Shown piece after piece: positions 1 to 8,713 of a stretch of 64,000 bases of DNA; within the stretch, counting starts at the first letter, position 1; each line of letters starts with the position of its first letter. Location of the stretch: the NCBI RefSeq assembly GCF_002251755.1, contig NZ_NOXT01000106.1, positions 1 to 64,000 of the forward strand, read 5' to 3'. This stretch comes from Sandarakinorhabdus cyanobacteriorum. GTDB lineage: Bacteria > Pseudomonadota > Alphaproteobacteria > Sphingomonadales > Sphingomonadaceae. The translations under genes were made by a program, and so were the position numbers. The notes under the pieces were generated by a model. It saw only the letters and a list, made by a program, of their open reading frames with translations, made no database searches and was not told the origin of the DNA.

Positions 1-51
1 AACGCAACACTCAAAGCCTCCACGGTTGCTTGATCCGGGGTCGGACGAGTC

Positions 52-82
52 AAAAAAGGCGGCCTGTGGGGGCCGCCTTTTT
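52..82. terminator. Bidirectional rho-independent terminator
   Basis: A 7-bp GC stem (58-64 with 71-77) with a 6-nt loop is extended by A:T pairs, with an A-run on one side and a T-run on the other, so it can terminate on both strands. It lies about 57 nt beyond the isocitrate lyase stop codon on the minus strand and would also stop plus-strand transcription entering from the left edge. Confidence 0.8.
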
Positions 83-110
83 CGCTCGCCGTCCGCGCTT
101 GCGCGAGTCG

Positions 111-131
111 GCAAATAGCGCCGCTATTTGC
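111..131. repeat. Perfect 10-bp inverted repeat downstream of aceA
   Basis: Arms 111-120 and 122-131 are exact reverse complements around a single base. A second GC-rich inverted repeat (133-139 with 143-149) straddles the aceA stop codon. Either could fold in the aceA mRNA 3' end. A REP-like remnant or transcript-stabilising hairpin are both possible. Confidence 0.5.
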
Positions 132-139
132 TCGCCGCG

Positions 140-1732
140 CTACGCGGCGAACTGATTCATCGTGTTGTGCACGCCGCCAGCCTTCAGCGCCGCCTCGCCA
201 GCGAAATATTCCTTGTGATCATCGCCAATGTCGGAACCCGACATGTTCTGATGCTTCACGCAGGCAATGCCCTGGCGGATTTCGGCGCGCTGCACATTCT
301 TCACATAACCCAGCATGCCGGCATCGCCGAAATATTCCTTGGCCAGATTGTCGGTGGACAGGGCCGCGGTGTGATAGGTCGGCAGGGTGATCAGGTGGTG
401 GAAGATGCCGGCGCGGGCGGCGGCATCGCGCTGGAAGGTGCGGATGCGCTCATCGGCTTCGGCGGCCAGTTCGCTGCCGTCATAATCCACGCTCATCAGC
501 TTGGCGCGGTCATAGGCGGTCACGTCGCGGCCATCCTTGGCCCAGGCATCATAAACCTGCTGGCGGAAGTTCAGCGTCCAGTTGAAGCTGGGCGAATTGT
601 TATAGACCAGCTTGGCGTGCGGCACCACCTCGCGGATGCGGTCCACCATGCCGGCGATCTGGCCGATGTGGGGCTTTTCCGTTTCGATCCACAACAGATC
701 GGCGCCGTTCTGCAAGGAATTGATGCAATCCAGCACGCAGCGGTCTTCACCCGAACCCGCGCGGAACTGGAACAGGTTGGACGGCAGCCGCTTCGGCCGC
801 AGCAGCTTGCCGTTGCGCGAAATCACCACATCGCCATTGCCCACCTGGGACACGTCGATCTCGTCGCAATCCAGATAGGAGTTGTACTGGTCGCCAATGT
901 CGCCCGGCTCGCGGCTATAGGCGATCTGCTTGGTCAGGCCGGCACCCAGGCTGTCGGAGCGGGCAACGATGATGCCGTCCTCCACGCCCAGCTCCAGGAA
1001 GGCGTAACGGATGGCGCGGATCTTCGCCAGGAAGTCCTCGTGCGGCACCGTCACCTTGCCGTCCTGGTGGCCGCACTGCTTCTCGTCCGACACCTGGTTC
1101 TCGATCTGCAGGGCGCAGGCACCAGCCTCGATCATCTTCTTGGCGAGCAGATAGGTCGCCTCGGCATTGCCGAAGCCGGCATCGATGTCGGCGATGATCG
1201 GCACGACATGGGTCTGGAAATTGTCGATCTGGTTCTGCACGGCCTGGGCCTTCACATTGTCGCCGGCGGTGCGGGCGGCATCCAGTTCGCGGAACAGGCC
1301 GCCCAGCTCGCGGGCATCGGCCTGGCGCAGGAAGGTGTACAGCTCCTCGATCAGGGCCGGCACGCTGGTCTTCTCGTGCATCGACTGGTCGGGCAGCGGG
1401 CCGAACTCGCTGCGCAGCGCCGCGACCATCCAGCCCGACAGATAGAGGTAGCGACGCTCGGTTGAACCGAAATGCTTCTTGATCGAAATCAGCTTCTGCT
1501 GGCCGATGAAGCCATGCCAGCAGCCGAGCGACTGGGTGTATTTGGCCGGATCGGCATCATAGGCGGCCATGTCGCGGCGCATGATCGCGGCGGTGTATTT
1601 GGCGATGTCCAGGCCGGTCTTGAACCGGTTCTGCAGGCGCATGCGCGCCACGCTTTCGGCGCTGATCGATTCCCAGCCGGCCTTGCCGGTGATGGCGGTG
1701 GCGGCGGCGTTGACTTCGCTCTGATAGCTCAT
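140..1732 (-). CDS. aceA: Isocitrate lyase
   Basis: Cleaves isocitrate to glyoxylate and succinate, the first step of the glyoxylate shunt in the cytoplasm. The 530-residue product carries the catalytic K-Q-C-G-H motif at residues 218-222 (nucleophilic Cys220), and metal/substrate motifs such as the A-D-I-D-A-G-F-G stretch near 181-188. The length of about 530 residues and the KQCGH form fit the longer Pseudomonas-type class rather than the roughly 434-residue E. coli type. The ATG at 1732 was preferred over an in-frame start 18 codons upstream because a GAGAGGAG ribosome site lies just before it. It is divergent from an XRE/short-chain-acyl-type regulator and near malate synthase, so acetate/acetyl-CoA-responsive control is likely. 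Confidence 0.96.
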   Translation of the reverse strand: MSYQSEVNAAATAITGKAGWESISAESVARMRLQNRFKTGLDIAKYTAAIMRRDMAAYDADPAKYTQSLGCWHGFIGQQKLISIKKHFGSTERRYLYLSGWMVAALRSEFGPLPDQSMHEKTSVPALIEELYTFLRQADARELGGLFRELDAARTAGDNVKAQAVQNQIDNFQTHVVPIIADIDAGFGNAEATYLLAKKMIEAGACALQIENQVSDEKQCGHQDGKVTVPHEDFLAKIRAIRYAFLELGVEDGIIVARSDSLGAGLTKQIAYSREPGDIGDQYNSYLDCDEIDVSQVGNGDVVISRNGKLLRPKRLPSNLFQFRAGSGEDRCVLDCINSLQNGADLLWIETEKPHIGQIAGMVDRIREVVPHAKLVYNNSPSFNWTLNFRQQVYDAWAKDGRDVTAYDRAKLMSVDYDGSELAAEADERIRTFQRDAAARAGIFHHLITLPTYHTAALSTDNLAKEYFGDAGMLGYVKNVQRAEIRQGIACVKHQNMSGSDIGDDHKEYFAGEAALKAGGVHNTMNQFAA

Positions 1733-1821
1733 GGCGGGGCTCCTCTCACGTCTGTTGCAGCGCGAACCTGCAGTAAAACTTGTCAACGCCCTGCGCCTGC
1801 GCTAGGGCCCGGTCAACAGAT

Positions 1822-1894
1822 TCTGTCAAAGAATCGTGTGTAAATGTGCCGTTTTCGCCGCGAGAGCCTGTGAAGTTGTAAATCTTTTGACAGA
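1822..1894. promoter_or_regulatory. Inverted TCTGTCAAA/TTTGACAGA pair between aceA and its regulator
   Basis: TCTGTCAAA at 1822-1830 and its exact reverse complement at 1886-1894 face each other 55 bp apart in the aceA/regulator divergent region. Partial copies (TTGTCAA near 1780, GGTCAACA near 1811) lie nearby. This arrangement suits binding sites for the divergently encoded HTH regulator, but binding is inference. Confidence 0.45.
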
Positions 1895-1913
1895 CCAAGC
1901 CGCCTCGTCCGCT

Positions 1914-3311
1914 GTGGCGCTGCCCGATAACCTGGGCGGCGGGCGCAAGATCTTTGCCGGCGCGCGCATCCGCCGCCTGCGCAACCAACGCGGCCTCACC
2001 CAAACCCGCATGGCCGGCGATCTCGGTGTTTCTGTCAGCTATCTCAATCTGATCGAGCGGGATCAGCGGCCGCTGTCGGCCAGCTTCCTGCTCAAGCTGG
2101 CCGAACATTATGATCTCGATATCCGCAGCCTCACCGGCGGGGACGACGGCGGTCTTGTCGATGATTTGTCAAAACTCTTCACCGATCCGCGCCTGATCGG
2201 CATTGATGTGCCGAAATCCGAATTGCGTGATCTCGCTGCCCGTTCGCCGGCCATCGCCCATGCCCTGCTGCGACTCGCCGCCGCCACGCCGGCCGTCGCG
2301 CCGGAACCGCCGCCGCCGGGGCCGCTCGCCGCCGTCGCCGCCATGCTGGATGCCGCCGGCAATTATTTCCATGGCCTTGATGAAGCCTGCGAGCGACTGG
2401 CCGACGAGCTTCGGCTGTCTGGCGCCGATCTCAATGCCGCCGTGATCGAACGGCTGCGCGCGCGCCATGCCATCACCGTGCGCGCCCTGCCGCTGGAGGT
2501 GCTGCCCAGCCATTTGCGCCGATTGGATCTCCACGCCCGCCAGCTGCAATTGTCCGAATCGCTGGATGCCGCCAGCCGCGGCTTTGCCGCTGCCGTGCAG
2601 CTGGTGCTGATCGAGCTGAAGGCCGAAATTGCCGCCGCCATCGCCGCCGCCGGCATCAGCGATCCACTGGCCAGCCGCGCCGCCACCGTGGCGCTGGGCA
2701 AATATGCCGCCGCCGCCACGCTGATGCCCTATGCCCGCTTCCTCAGCGCCTGCGAGGCGACGGGTTATGATGTGGAGCTGCTGCAGGCCCGCTTTGGCCG
2801 CGGCCTCGAACAGGTGGCGCATCGGCTCACCACCCTGCACCGCCCCGGCGCGCGCGGCGTGCCCTTCTTCTTCCTGCGGGTCGATCGCGCCGGCACCATC
2901 TCGAAACGCTTCGCGCCCGGCCCTTCACCCCTGCCGCTCGCTGGCGGTTGCGCGCTCTGGCATGTCTATCACGCCTTTGACCGGCCGGGCGAAATCCGCC
3001 GCCAGCTGGTTGAGCTGGAGGACGGCCAGCGCTTCCTCACGCTCGCCCGCACCGTGCGCACCGCCGCCATGCCCTGGGGCAGCGACCGGCCCAGCTTTGC
3101 CATCGGCATCGGCTGCGACATCGCCCATGCCCCTGCTCTGTCGTGGAGCGCCGGCATCGATCTGAACGGCCCGGCCGCCGCCATCGGCCCCGGCTGCCCC
3201 GCCTGCCACCGCGCCACCTGCCGCCAGCGCGGCCTGCCGCCCGCCAATGCCCACCTGGCCTTCGACGAACGCCAGCGGGGCCTCACCCCGTTCCGTTTCA
3301 CCGATGAATAG
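1914..3311 (+). CDS. XRE-family regulator with short-chain fatty acyl (RamB/PrpR-like) domain
   Basis: Probable transcriptional regulator of the adjacent glyoxylate-shunt genes. An N-terminal XRE helix-turn-helix (GLTQTRMAGDLGVSVSYLNL region) is followed by a long helical domain and a C-terminal domain ending in a cysteine cluster, C-P-A-C-H-x4-C-x-Q-R-G. This architecture belongs to the RamB/PrpR/ScfR group that senses acyl-CoA metabolism. The reading frame is open from a GTG at 1836 (491 residues). I place the start at the GTG at 1914 (465 residues), because the upstream part would run over one arm of the presumed operator and 465 suits the family. Neither start has a convincing ribosome site, so the N-terminus is uncertain. 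Confidence 0.8.
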   Translation: MALPDNLGGGRKIFAGARIRRLRNQRGLTQTRMAGDLGVSVSYLNLIERDQRPLSASFLLKLAEHYDLDIRSLTGGDDGGLVDDLSKLFTDPRLIGIDVPKSELRDLAARSPAIAHALLRLAAATPAVAPEPPPPGPLAAVAAMLDAAGNYFHGLDEACERLADELRLSGADLNAAVIERLRARHAITVRALPLEVLPSHLRRLDLHARQLQLSESLDAASRGFAAAVQLVLIELKAEIAAAIAAAGISDPLASRAATVALGKYAAAATLMPYARFLSACEATGYDVELLQARFGRGLEQVAHRLTTLHRPGARGVPFFFLRVDRAGTISKRFAPGPSPLPLAGGCALWHVYHAFDRPGEIRRQLVELEDGQRFLTLARTVRTAAMPWGSDRPSFAIGIGCDIAHAPALSWSAGIDLNGPAAAIGPGCPACHRATCRQRGLPPANAHLAFDERQRGLTPFRFTDE

Positions 3312-3318
3312 GCCGCCG

Positions 3319-3816
3319 CTACAACTGGAGATTGGATGCGTGCAGGTGCAGGATGCGCCACACGCCCTCTCGGCGCACCAGCACGATGGTGCGGCGGCCC
3401 AGCCGGTCCGGGTTGTCGAAATGGAAGCTGCAGATCGCCACATCGCCCACCAGCTGCACCAGCAGATCCTGGATCAGATCGGGCCGGTGATAGGGCGGGC
3501 CCGGCCGCTCCTTGGGCAAGGTCTGGGCAATGCGGCGCATCAGGGCCGGCATGCCCGGGGCGCGCTTCATGCTGGCTATGGTCGGCAAGGACGCGCCAGC
3601 GCTGGCGGTCAAGGCATCAAAGCTGGTCGCGTCTGGCGCAAAGGCCGCTTCCATGGCGGGCAAGTCACAATTGGCGAAGCTGCGCAGGAAGGCGCGCAAA
3701 GCCGCTTCGGCTGCGGCGGCATCATCCGGCCCGCTGGCCGCCGCCGGAGCCGCTGCCAGTGCAAGCCCCAGGCTGCCACCCAATCCCAATGCCTCACGGC
3801 GGTTGGCCCCGGCCAT
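3319..3816 (-). CDS. Exported NTF2/SnoaL-like protein of unknown function
   Basis: A 165-residue protein with a twin-arginine-like leader (A-N-R-R-E-A-L-G-L followed by a Gly/Ala/Leu-rich segment ending A-A-A-S-G). The rest has the pattern of a SnoaL/NTF2-like small-molecule-binding fold: helix, then D-L-P-A-M-E-A-A-F-A-P-D, then beta-rich segments with R-R-T-I-V-L-V-R. The ATG at 3816 is chosen over one 11 codons upstream because GAGAGGGA precedes it. It is convergent with the regulator (7-nt gap) and divergent from malate synthase (53 nt), so it may share the shunt's control. No substrate can be proposed. Confidence 0.65.
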   Translation of the reverse strand: MAGANRREALGLGGSLGLALAAAPAAASGPDDAAAAEAALRAFLRSFANCDLPAMEAAFAPDATSFDALTASAGASLPTIASMKRAPGMPALMRRIAQTLPKERPGPPYHRPDLIQDLLVQLVGDVAICSFHFDNPDRLGRRTIVLVRREGVWRILHLHASNLQL

Positions 3817-3869
3817 CTGTCCCTCTCGATTTCGTTCCTGTTTCAACATCCTGACCTGAAAGGCCTGTC

Positions 3870-5483
3870 ATGACCAGCAACCCCGCCCAGAGTCACCCGG
3901 AACTTGCCGGAGTCGAGATCAAGGGCGCCCTGCAGCCCGGTTACGACACGATCCTCACGCCGGATGCGCTGGCCTTCGTCGCCCAGCTGCACCGCATGTA
4001 CAATCCGACGCGCCTCGCCCTGCTGCGCGCCCGTGATCAGCGCCAGGCCTGGATCAACGCGGAAGGCTTCATCGGCTTTGCCCCCGAATATTCGTCCATC
4101 CGTGATGACCGCAGCTGGCAGGTGCGCCCCGCCCCGGCCGATCTGGCCGATCGCCGCGTCGAAATCACCGGGCCGTGCGACCGCAAGATGGTCATCAATG
4201 CGCTCAACAGTGGCGCCTTCTGCTTCATGGCCTGCCTCGAAGACGCCTCCGCCCCCACCTGGGACGTGATGGTGCAGGGCCAGATCAACCTGCGCGATGC
4301 GGTGGCCGGCACGATTTCCCTCGAAGACAAGGGCAAGAGCTACAAGCTCAACGACAAGACCGCCGTCCTCATCTGCCGCCCGCGCGGCTGGCATCTCGAT
4401 GAAGCGCACATGATCGTGGATGGCGAGCGCGTCTCGGGGTCCATCTTCGATTTCGGCCTCTATTTCTTCCACAATGCCAAGGCCTTGCTGGCCAAGGGCA
4501 GCGGCCCCTATTTCTATCTGCCCAAGCTGGAACATGCGCTGGAAGCCCGGCTGTGGAACAATATCTTCATCACCGCCCAGTCGATGCTCAATCTGCCGCT
4601 GGGCACCATCCGCGCCACCGTGCTGATCGAAACCCTGCCCGGCGCCTTCATGGCCGAGGAAATCCTCTATGAACTGCGCGATCACATCACCGCGCTGAAC
4701 TGCGGCCGCTGGGATTATATCTTCAGCTATATCAAGACCTTCCAGAAGGATGGTTCCAAGCTGCTGCCCGACCGGGCGCAGGTGACCATGAAAGTCCCGT
4801 TCATGGCCGCCTATGCCGCCCACGTGGTGCGCGTCTGCCACCGGCGCGGGGCCCATGCCATGGGCGGCATGAGCGCCTTCATCCCGGTGAAGGACGATGA
4901 AGCCGCCAACCAGGCCGCCTTCGCCGCCGTGCGCGCCGACAAGGAGCGGGAGGCAACGCTCGGTCACGACGGCACCTGGGTCGCCCACCCCGGCCTCGTC
5001 AGCGTGGCGCGCGAGGTGTTTGACCGGCTGATGCCCACCCCCAACCAGCTGCACGTCATCCCGCCCGGCGAAGCGACCTTTGACGATCTGGTCACCCCGC
5101 CCGAAGGCACCCGCACGCTGGCTGGCCTCACCAACAACATCAATGTCGGCATCGGCTATATCGCTGCCTGGCTGCGCGGCCAGGGGGCGGTGCCGCTGCA
5201 CAATCTGATGGAGGATGCCGCCACCGCCGAAATCAGCCGCACCCAGCTGTGGCAATGGAAACAGGCCGGCGCCACGCTGGAGACGGGCGAAGTCGTCGAT
5301 GCCGCGCTCATCACCCGCGTCACCGAAGAGCAGCTGGGCGTCTACAAGGCCCAGGTGGGGGACAATTTCTTCAGCGCCGGCAAATATACCGAAGCCGCCG
5401 AGCTGTTCCGCACCCTGGTGCTGGCCGACAAGCTGGAACCCTTCCTGACCAACCCGGCCTACGACTTCTACTTCGCGCGTTAA
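3870..5483 (+). CDS. aceB: Malate synthase A
   Basis: Condenses glyoxylate with acetyl-CoA to malate, the second glyoxylate-shunt step. The 537-residue length is typical of the A isoform. Recognisable segments include D-A-S-A-P-T-W in the N-terminal half, the C-R-P-R-G-W-H-L-D-E active-site arginine region, the V-L-I-E-T-L-P metal-ligand region and the C-G-R-W-D-Y-I-F-S segment. The start has an AAAGG ribosome site. With aceA and the regulator it makes a compact glyoxylate-shunt locus, though the small NTF2-like gene on the other strand breaks co-transcription with aceA. A GC palindrome follows the stop and may terminate the transcript. Confidence 0.96.
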   Translation: MTSNPAQSHPELAGVEIKGALQPGYDTILTPDALAFVAQLHRMYNPTRLALLRARDQRQAWINAEGFIGFAPEYSSIRDDRSWQVRPAPADLADRRVEITGPCDRKMVINALNSGAFCFMACLEDASAPTWDVMVQGQINLRDAVAGTISLEDKGKSYKLNDKTAVLICRPRGWHLDEAHMIVDGERVSGSIFDFGLYFFHNAKALLAKGSGPYFYLPKLEHALEARLWNNIFITAQSMLNLPLGTIRATVLIETLPGAFMAEEILYELRDHITALNCGRWDYIFSYIKTFQKDGSKLLPDRAQVTMKVPFMAAYAAHVVRVCHRRGAHAMGGMSAFIPVKDDEAANQAAFAAVRADKEREATLGHDGTWVAHPGLVSVAREVFDRLMPTPNQLHVIPPGEATFDDLVTPPEGTRTLAGLTNNINVGIGYIAAWLRGQGAVPLHNLMEDAATAEISRTQLWQWKQAGATLETGEVVDAALITRVTEEQLGVYKAQVGDNFFSAGKYTEAAELFRTLVLADKLEPFLTNPAYDFYFAR

Positions 5484-5490
5484 GAAAAAT

Positions 5491-5530
5491 CCTCCCCCAC
5501 TGGGGGAGGTGCCCGCAGGGCGGAGGGGGC
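5491..5530. repeat. REP-like GC palindrome, copy 1
   Basis: A hairpin of CCTCCCCCA and its complement (5491-5499 with 5501-5509) is followed by the tail GTGCCCGCAGGGCGGAGGGG. Related units occur at 22725, 49712 and 62296. It lies between aceB and the HAD gene and may double as a transcription terminator. Confidence 0.7.
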
Positions 5531-5600
5531 CGCCTCTCGCTATCCCCAGCTGTCACGCCGGTGGCGGCTGGGGCACAGCAAGGCCAAGGGAGACGCGCAG

Positions 5601-6230
5601 ATGGTCAAGGCGGTGATTTTCGATTTCGGCGGGGTGATCACCTCCTCCCCGTTCGAGGCCTTTGCCCGTTATGAGGCGGCCAACGGCCTGCCGGCCGGCT
5701 TCATCCGCACAGTCAACGCCACCAATCCGGATCACAACGCCTGGGCCCTGCTGGAAAGGAACGAGATCGACACCGCAGCGTTCGACAGCCGCTTCCGCGC
5801 CGAGGCGCAGGCGCTGGGCCATGATGTGCCGGGCAGCCACGTGCTGCCGCTGCTGGCCGGCGATGTCCGCCCCGGCATGGTGGCCGCGCTCAAGGCCTGC
5901 AAGGCGGAGTTCAAGGTGGGCTGCATCACCAACAATGTCGCGAGCGAGGAAGATATCGGCTGGGGCCGCAGCGTGAAGGACATTCTCGCCCTGTTCGATC
6001 ATGTCATCGAAAGCAGCAAGGCCGGCGTGCGCAAGCCCGATCCGCGCATCTACCTGATGATGTGCGAGGCGCTCGGCGTGTCACCGGCGGATTGCGTCTA
6101 TCTCGATGATCTGGGCATCAACTGCAAACCGGCTGCCGCACTGGGCATGCATGCCATCAAGGTGACCGGCGAGGCCCAGGCGCTGGCCGATCTCGCCGCC
6201 GCAACCGGGATCAGCCTTTCGGCTGGATGA
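5601..6230 (+). CDS. HAD-family hydrolase (subfamily IA, epoxide-hydrolase-N/ACAD10-like)
   Basis: A 209-residue haloacid-dehalogenase-type phosphatase. Motif I is F-D-F-G-G-V (nucleophile Asp near residue 8), motif II I-T-N-N, motif III K-P-D-P-R-I-Y and motif IV L-D-D-L-G. The third position of motif I is Gly rather than the acid/base Asp of most phosphatases. This is usual for the subgroup resembling the N-terminal domain of soluble epoxide hydrolase, where catalysis is not always retained. An AAGGGAGA ribosome site precedes the ATG. The 3' end overlaps the convergent VOC gene by 20 bp. Substrate unknown. Confidence 0.85.
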   Translation: MVKAVIFDFGGVITSSPFEAFARYEAANGLPAGFIRTVNATNPDHNAWALLERNEIDTAAFDSRFRAEAQALGHDVPGSHVLPLLAGDVRPGMVAALKACKAEFKVGCITNNVASEEDIGWGRSVKDILALFDHVIESSKAGVRKPDPRIYLMMCEALGVSPADCVYLDDLGINCKPAAALGMHAIKVTGEAQALADLAAATGISLSAG

Positions 6231-6627
6231 GGGCAATGCGGTTGCCCTCGCTGTCCTCGAACTCGCCCACCCAGCCGGCCGGGCCAATATCCTTTTTCGG
6301 ATACAGCACGCGCCCGCCCGCCGCGACGGCGCGGGCCAGCACCGCATCCACATCCTCCACCCGGAAATAGAGGATGGGCCCGGCCTTGCCCGGCACATAG
6401 ACATCGCCCTTGACCAGCGCGCCTTCCGGCCCATCCGGGCCGTCAAACATGGCCATGGCATAGCCATCCACCGTGTCGTTGGTCAGCCGCCGGCCCAGCA
6501 CCGCCGCATAGAAACGGCTGGCGCGGGCCAGATCGGTCACCGGAATTTCAAACCAGCCAATCATCGGTGGGGAAGCGGCCGCCACCGGTGCAGCCGCCAG
6601 CGCCAACGCAACCGCCAGCCACTTCAC
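6211..6627 (-). CDS. Exported VOC (glyoxalase/bleomycin-resistance fold) protein
   Basis: A 138-residue single VOC module ([10 protein letters not shown] at the start, [12 protein letters not shown] at the end) behind an apparent Sec signal peptide of about 18 residues ([18 protein letters not shown]). VOC proteins are normally cytosolic, so export is unusual. The GTG start overlaps the ftsH stop codon by 4 bp (GTGA), implying translational coupling to ftsH. VOC domains bind divalent metals and small molecules; no substrate is evident here. Confidence 0.75.
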   Translation of the reverse strand: MKWLAVALALAAAPVAAASPPMIGWFEIPVTDLARASRFYAAVLGRRLTNDTVDGYAMAMFDGPDGPEGALVKGDVYVPGKAGPILYFRVEDVDAVLARAVAAGGRVLYPKKDIGPAGWVGEFEDSEGNRIALIQPKG

Positions 6628-8582
6628 GCGCCAGCCGGCGCCTCACCAATGCCAGACCCTTGGCCCGTGCCACGCCGGCCGGCCTTCGGAATCGCCGCCC
6701 CCGAAGCCGACGGGCGCGCCACCGCCGTGGTGGTCGCACTGCCGCGATCGATGGTGCCGCCTTCCATCACCGTCTTGATCTCGTCGCCGGTCAGCGTCTC
6801 ATATTCCAGCAGGGCGCCAGCAATGGCATGCAGCTGGTCGATATGATCGTTCAGCACCTGCTTGGCGCGGTCATAACCGGCATTGACGATGGTGCGCACC
6901 TCGCTGTCGATCAGCCGGGCGGTTTCTTCCGACATGTTCTGCGCCCGCGTCACGCTGTGGCCCAGGAACACCTCTTCCTGGTTCTCCACATATTTCAGCG
7001 GGCCCAGCTTGTCCGACATGCCCCACTGCGTCGCCATCGAACGGGCGAGATCGGTGGCATAGCTGATGTCCGACGAAGCGCCGGAGCTGACCTTGTCATA
7101 ACCGAAGATCACTTCCTCGGCGACACGGCCGCCCATGGCCACCGCCAGGTTCGCATACATCTTGTCACGGTGATAGCTGTACTGGTCACGCTCCGGCAGG
7201 CGCATCACCATGCCCAGCGCGCGGCCGCGCGGGATGATCGTGGCCTTGTGGATCGGGTCCGACGCCGGCTCGTGCAGCGAGACGAGCGCATGGCCGGCCT
7301 CGTGATAGGCGGTCATCTTCTTCTCGTCCTCGGTCATCGCCATCGTCTTGCGCTCGACGCCCATCAGCACCTTGTCCTTGGCGTCTTCAAATTCGCGCAT
7401 CGACACCAGCCGCTTGCCGCGCCGCGCCGCCAGCAGCGCCGCCTCGTTCACCAGATTGGCCAGATCGGCCCCGGCAAAGCCCGGCGTGCCGCGCGCAATG
7501 GTGCGGGCGTTCACATCGGGGGCCAGCGGCACCTTCTTCATGTGCACCGAAAGAATCTTCTCGCGGCCTTCGATATCGGGACGGCCCACTACCACCTGCC
7601 GGTCAAAACGGCCGGGGCGCAGCAGGGCGGGATCCAGCACATCGGGCCGGTTGGTGGCGGCGATGATGATGATGCCTTCATTGGCATCGAAACCGTCCAT
7701 CTCCACCAGCAACTGGTTCAACGTCTGCTCGCGCTCGTCATTGCCGCCGCCCAGCCCAGCGCCACGGCTGCGGCCAACCGCGTCGATTTCATCGATGAAG
7801 ATGATGCACGGCGCGCTCTTCTTGCCCTGTTCAAACATGTCGCGCACGCGCGATGCACCCACACCCACGAACATCTCGACGAAATCCGAACCGGAAATGG
7901 AGAAGAACGGCACATTGGCTTCGCCGGCAATGGCGCGGGCGAGCAGCGTCTTGCCGGTGCCCGGCGGGCCAACCAGCAGGGCACCCTTCGGGATCTTGCC
8001 GCCCAGCCGGCTGAACCGGCTCGGGTCCTTCAGGAAATCGACAATCTCCTGCAGCTCCTCGCGCGCCTCGTCGATGCCGGCAACATCGTCAAACGTCAGC
8101 CGGCCTTCCTTCTGCACCAGCATCTTGGCCCGGCTCTTGCCAAAGCCCATGGCGCCGCGGCCGGCGCCATTCTGCATCTGGCGCATCACGAAAATCCAGA
8201 TGCCGATCATCAGGATGAACGGCAGCATGTTGAAGAACAACTGTGCCAGCAGCGAGCGGCTTTCCTCCGGCTTGGCGTCAAAGCGCACGCCCTTCTGGCG
8301 CAGCCGCTCGATCAGCACATTGTCACCGGGGTTGTAGGTCTTGAACTCCTCGTCGCTGCTGGTCTTGCCAACAATCTCGTCGCCCTTGATTTCCACCGAT
8401 TTCACCGCGCCATCATCAACGCGGGCGAGGAAATCCGAATAGGCGATGGTGCCCGCGCTGCTGCTGCTGCCCGAACCCTGCATCAGGTTCACTGCCACGG
8501 CGAGACCGATGAGGATAACCAGCCACAAGCCCAGATTGCGCAGCCAGGGGCTGGGCGGTCGCTTGTTGGGGCCTTCAGACAT
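6624..8582 (-). CDS. ftsH: ATP-dependent zinc metalloprotease FtsH
   Basis: Membrane-anchored AAA+ protease that degrades misfolded and regulatory proteins at the inner membrane. The 652-residue protein has an N-terminal membrane segment ([11 protein letters not shown]), a periplasmic domain, a second membrane segment ([11 protein letters not shown]), Walker A G-P-P-G-T-G-K-T, Walker B I-I-F-I-D-E-I-D and the second region of homology. The zinc-binding H-E-A-G-H lies in the peptidase domain. The ATG at 8582 has an AGGAA ribosome site. It follows cpoB-tilS on the same strand, the order usual in alphaproteobacteria, and is coupled to the exported VOC gene. Confidence 0.97.
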   Translation of the reverse strand: MSEGPNKRPPSPWLRNLGLWLVILIGLAVAVNLMQGSGSSSSAGTIAYSDFLARVDDGAVKSVEIKGDEIVGKTSSDEEFKTYNPGDNVLIERLRQKGVRFDAKPEESRSLLAQLFFNMLPFILMIGIWIFVMRQMQNGAGRGAMGFGKSRAKMLVQKEGRLTFDDVAGIDEAREELQEIVDFLKDPSRFSRLGGKIPKGALLVGPPGTGKTLLARAIAGEANVPFFSISGSDFVEMFVGVGASRVRDMFEQGKKSAPCIIFIDEIDAVGRSRGAGLGGGNDEREQTLNQLLVEMDGFDANEGIIIIAATNRPDVLDPALLRPGRFDRQVVVGRPDIEGREKILSVHMKKVPLAPDVNARTIARGTPGFAGADLANLVNEAALLAARRGKRLVSMREFEDAKDKVLMGVERKTMAMTEDEKKMTAYHEAGHALVSLHEPASDPIHKATIIPRGRALGMVMRLPERDQYSYHRDKMYANLAVAMGGRVAEEVIFGYDKVSSGASSDISYATDLARSMATQWGMSDKLGPLKYVENQEEVFLGHSVTRAQNMSEETARLIDSEVRTIVNAGYDRAKQVLNDHIDQLHAIAGALLEYETLTGDEIKTVMEGGTIDRGSATTTAVARPSASGAAIPKAGRRGTGQGSGIGEAPAGA

Positions 8583-8713
8583 GGGCAAGTTCCTGTGTTA
8601 CGCGCGCCGGCCATGCACAGAACCGGCGCCTGTCACCAAAATAGGGCGGATTGGCCATGTTGCAATTGGCCTGTGCTGTTCTGCCCCGCCTCACATCGCC
8701 ATTATCGGCGTGT

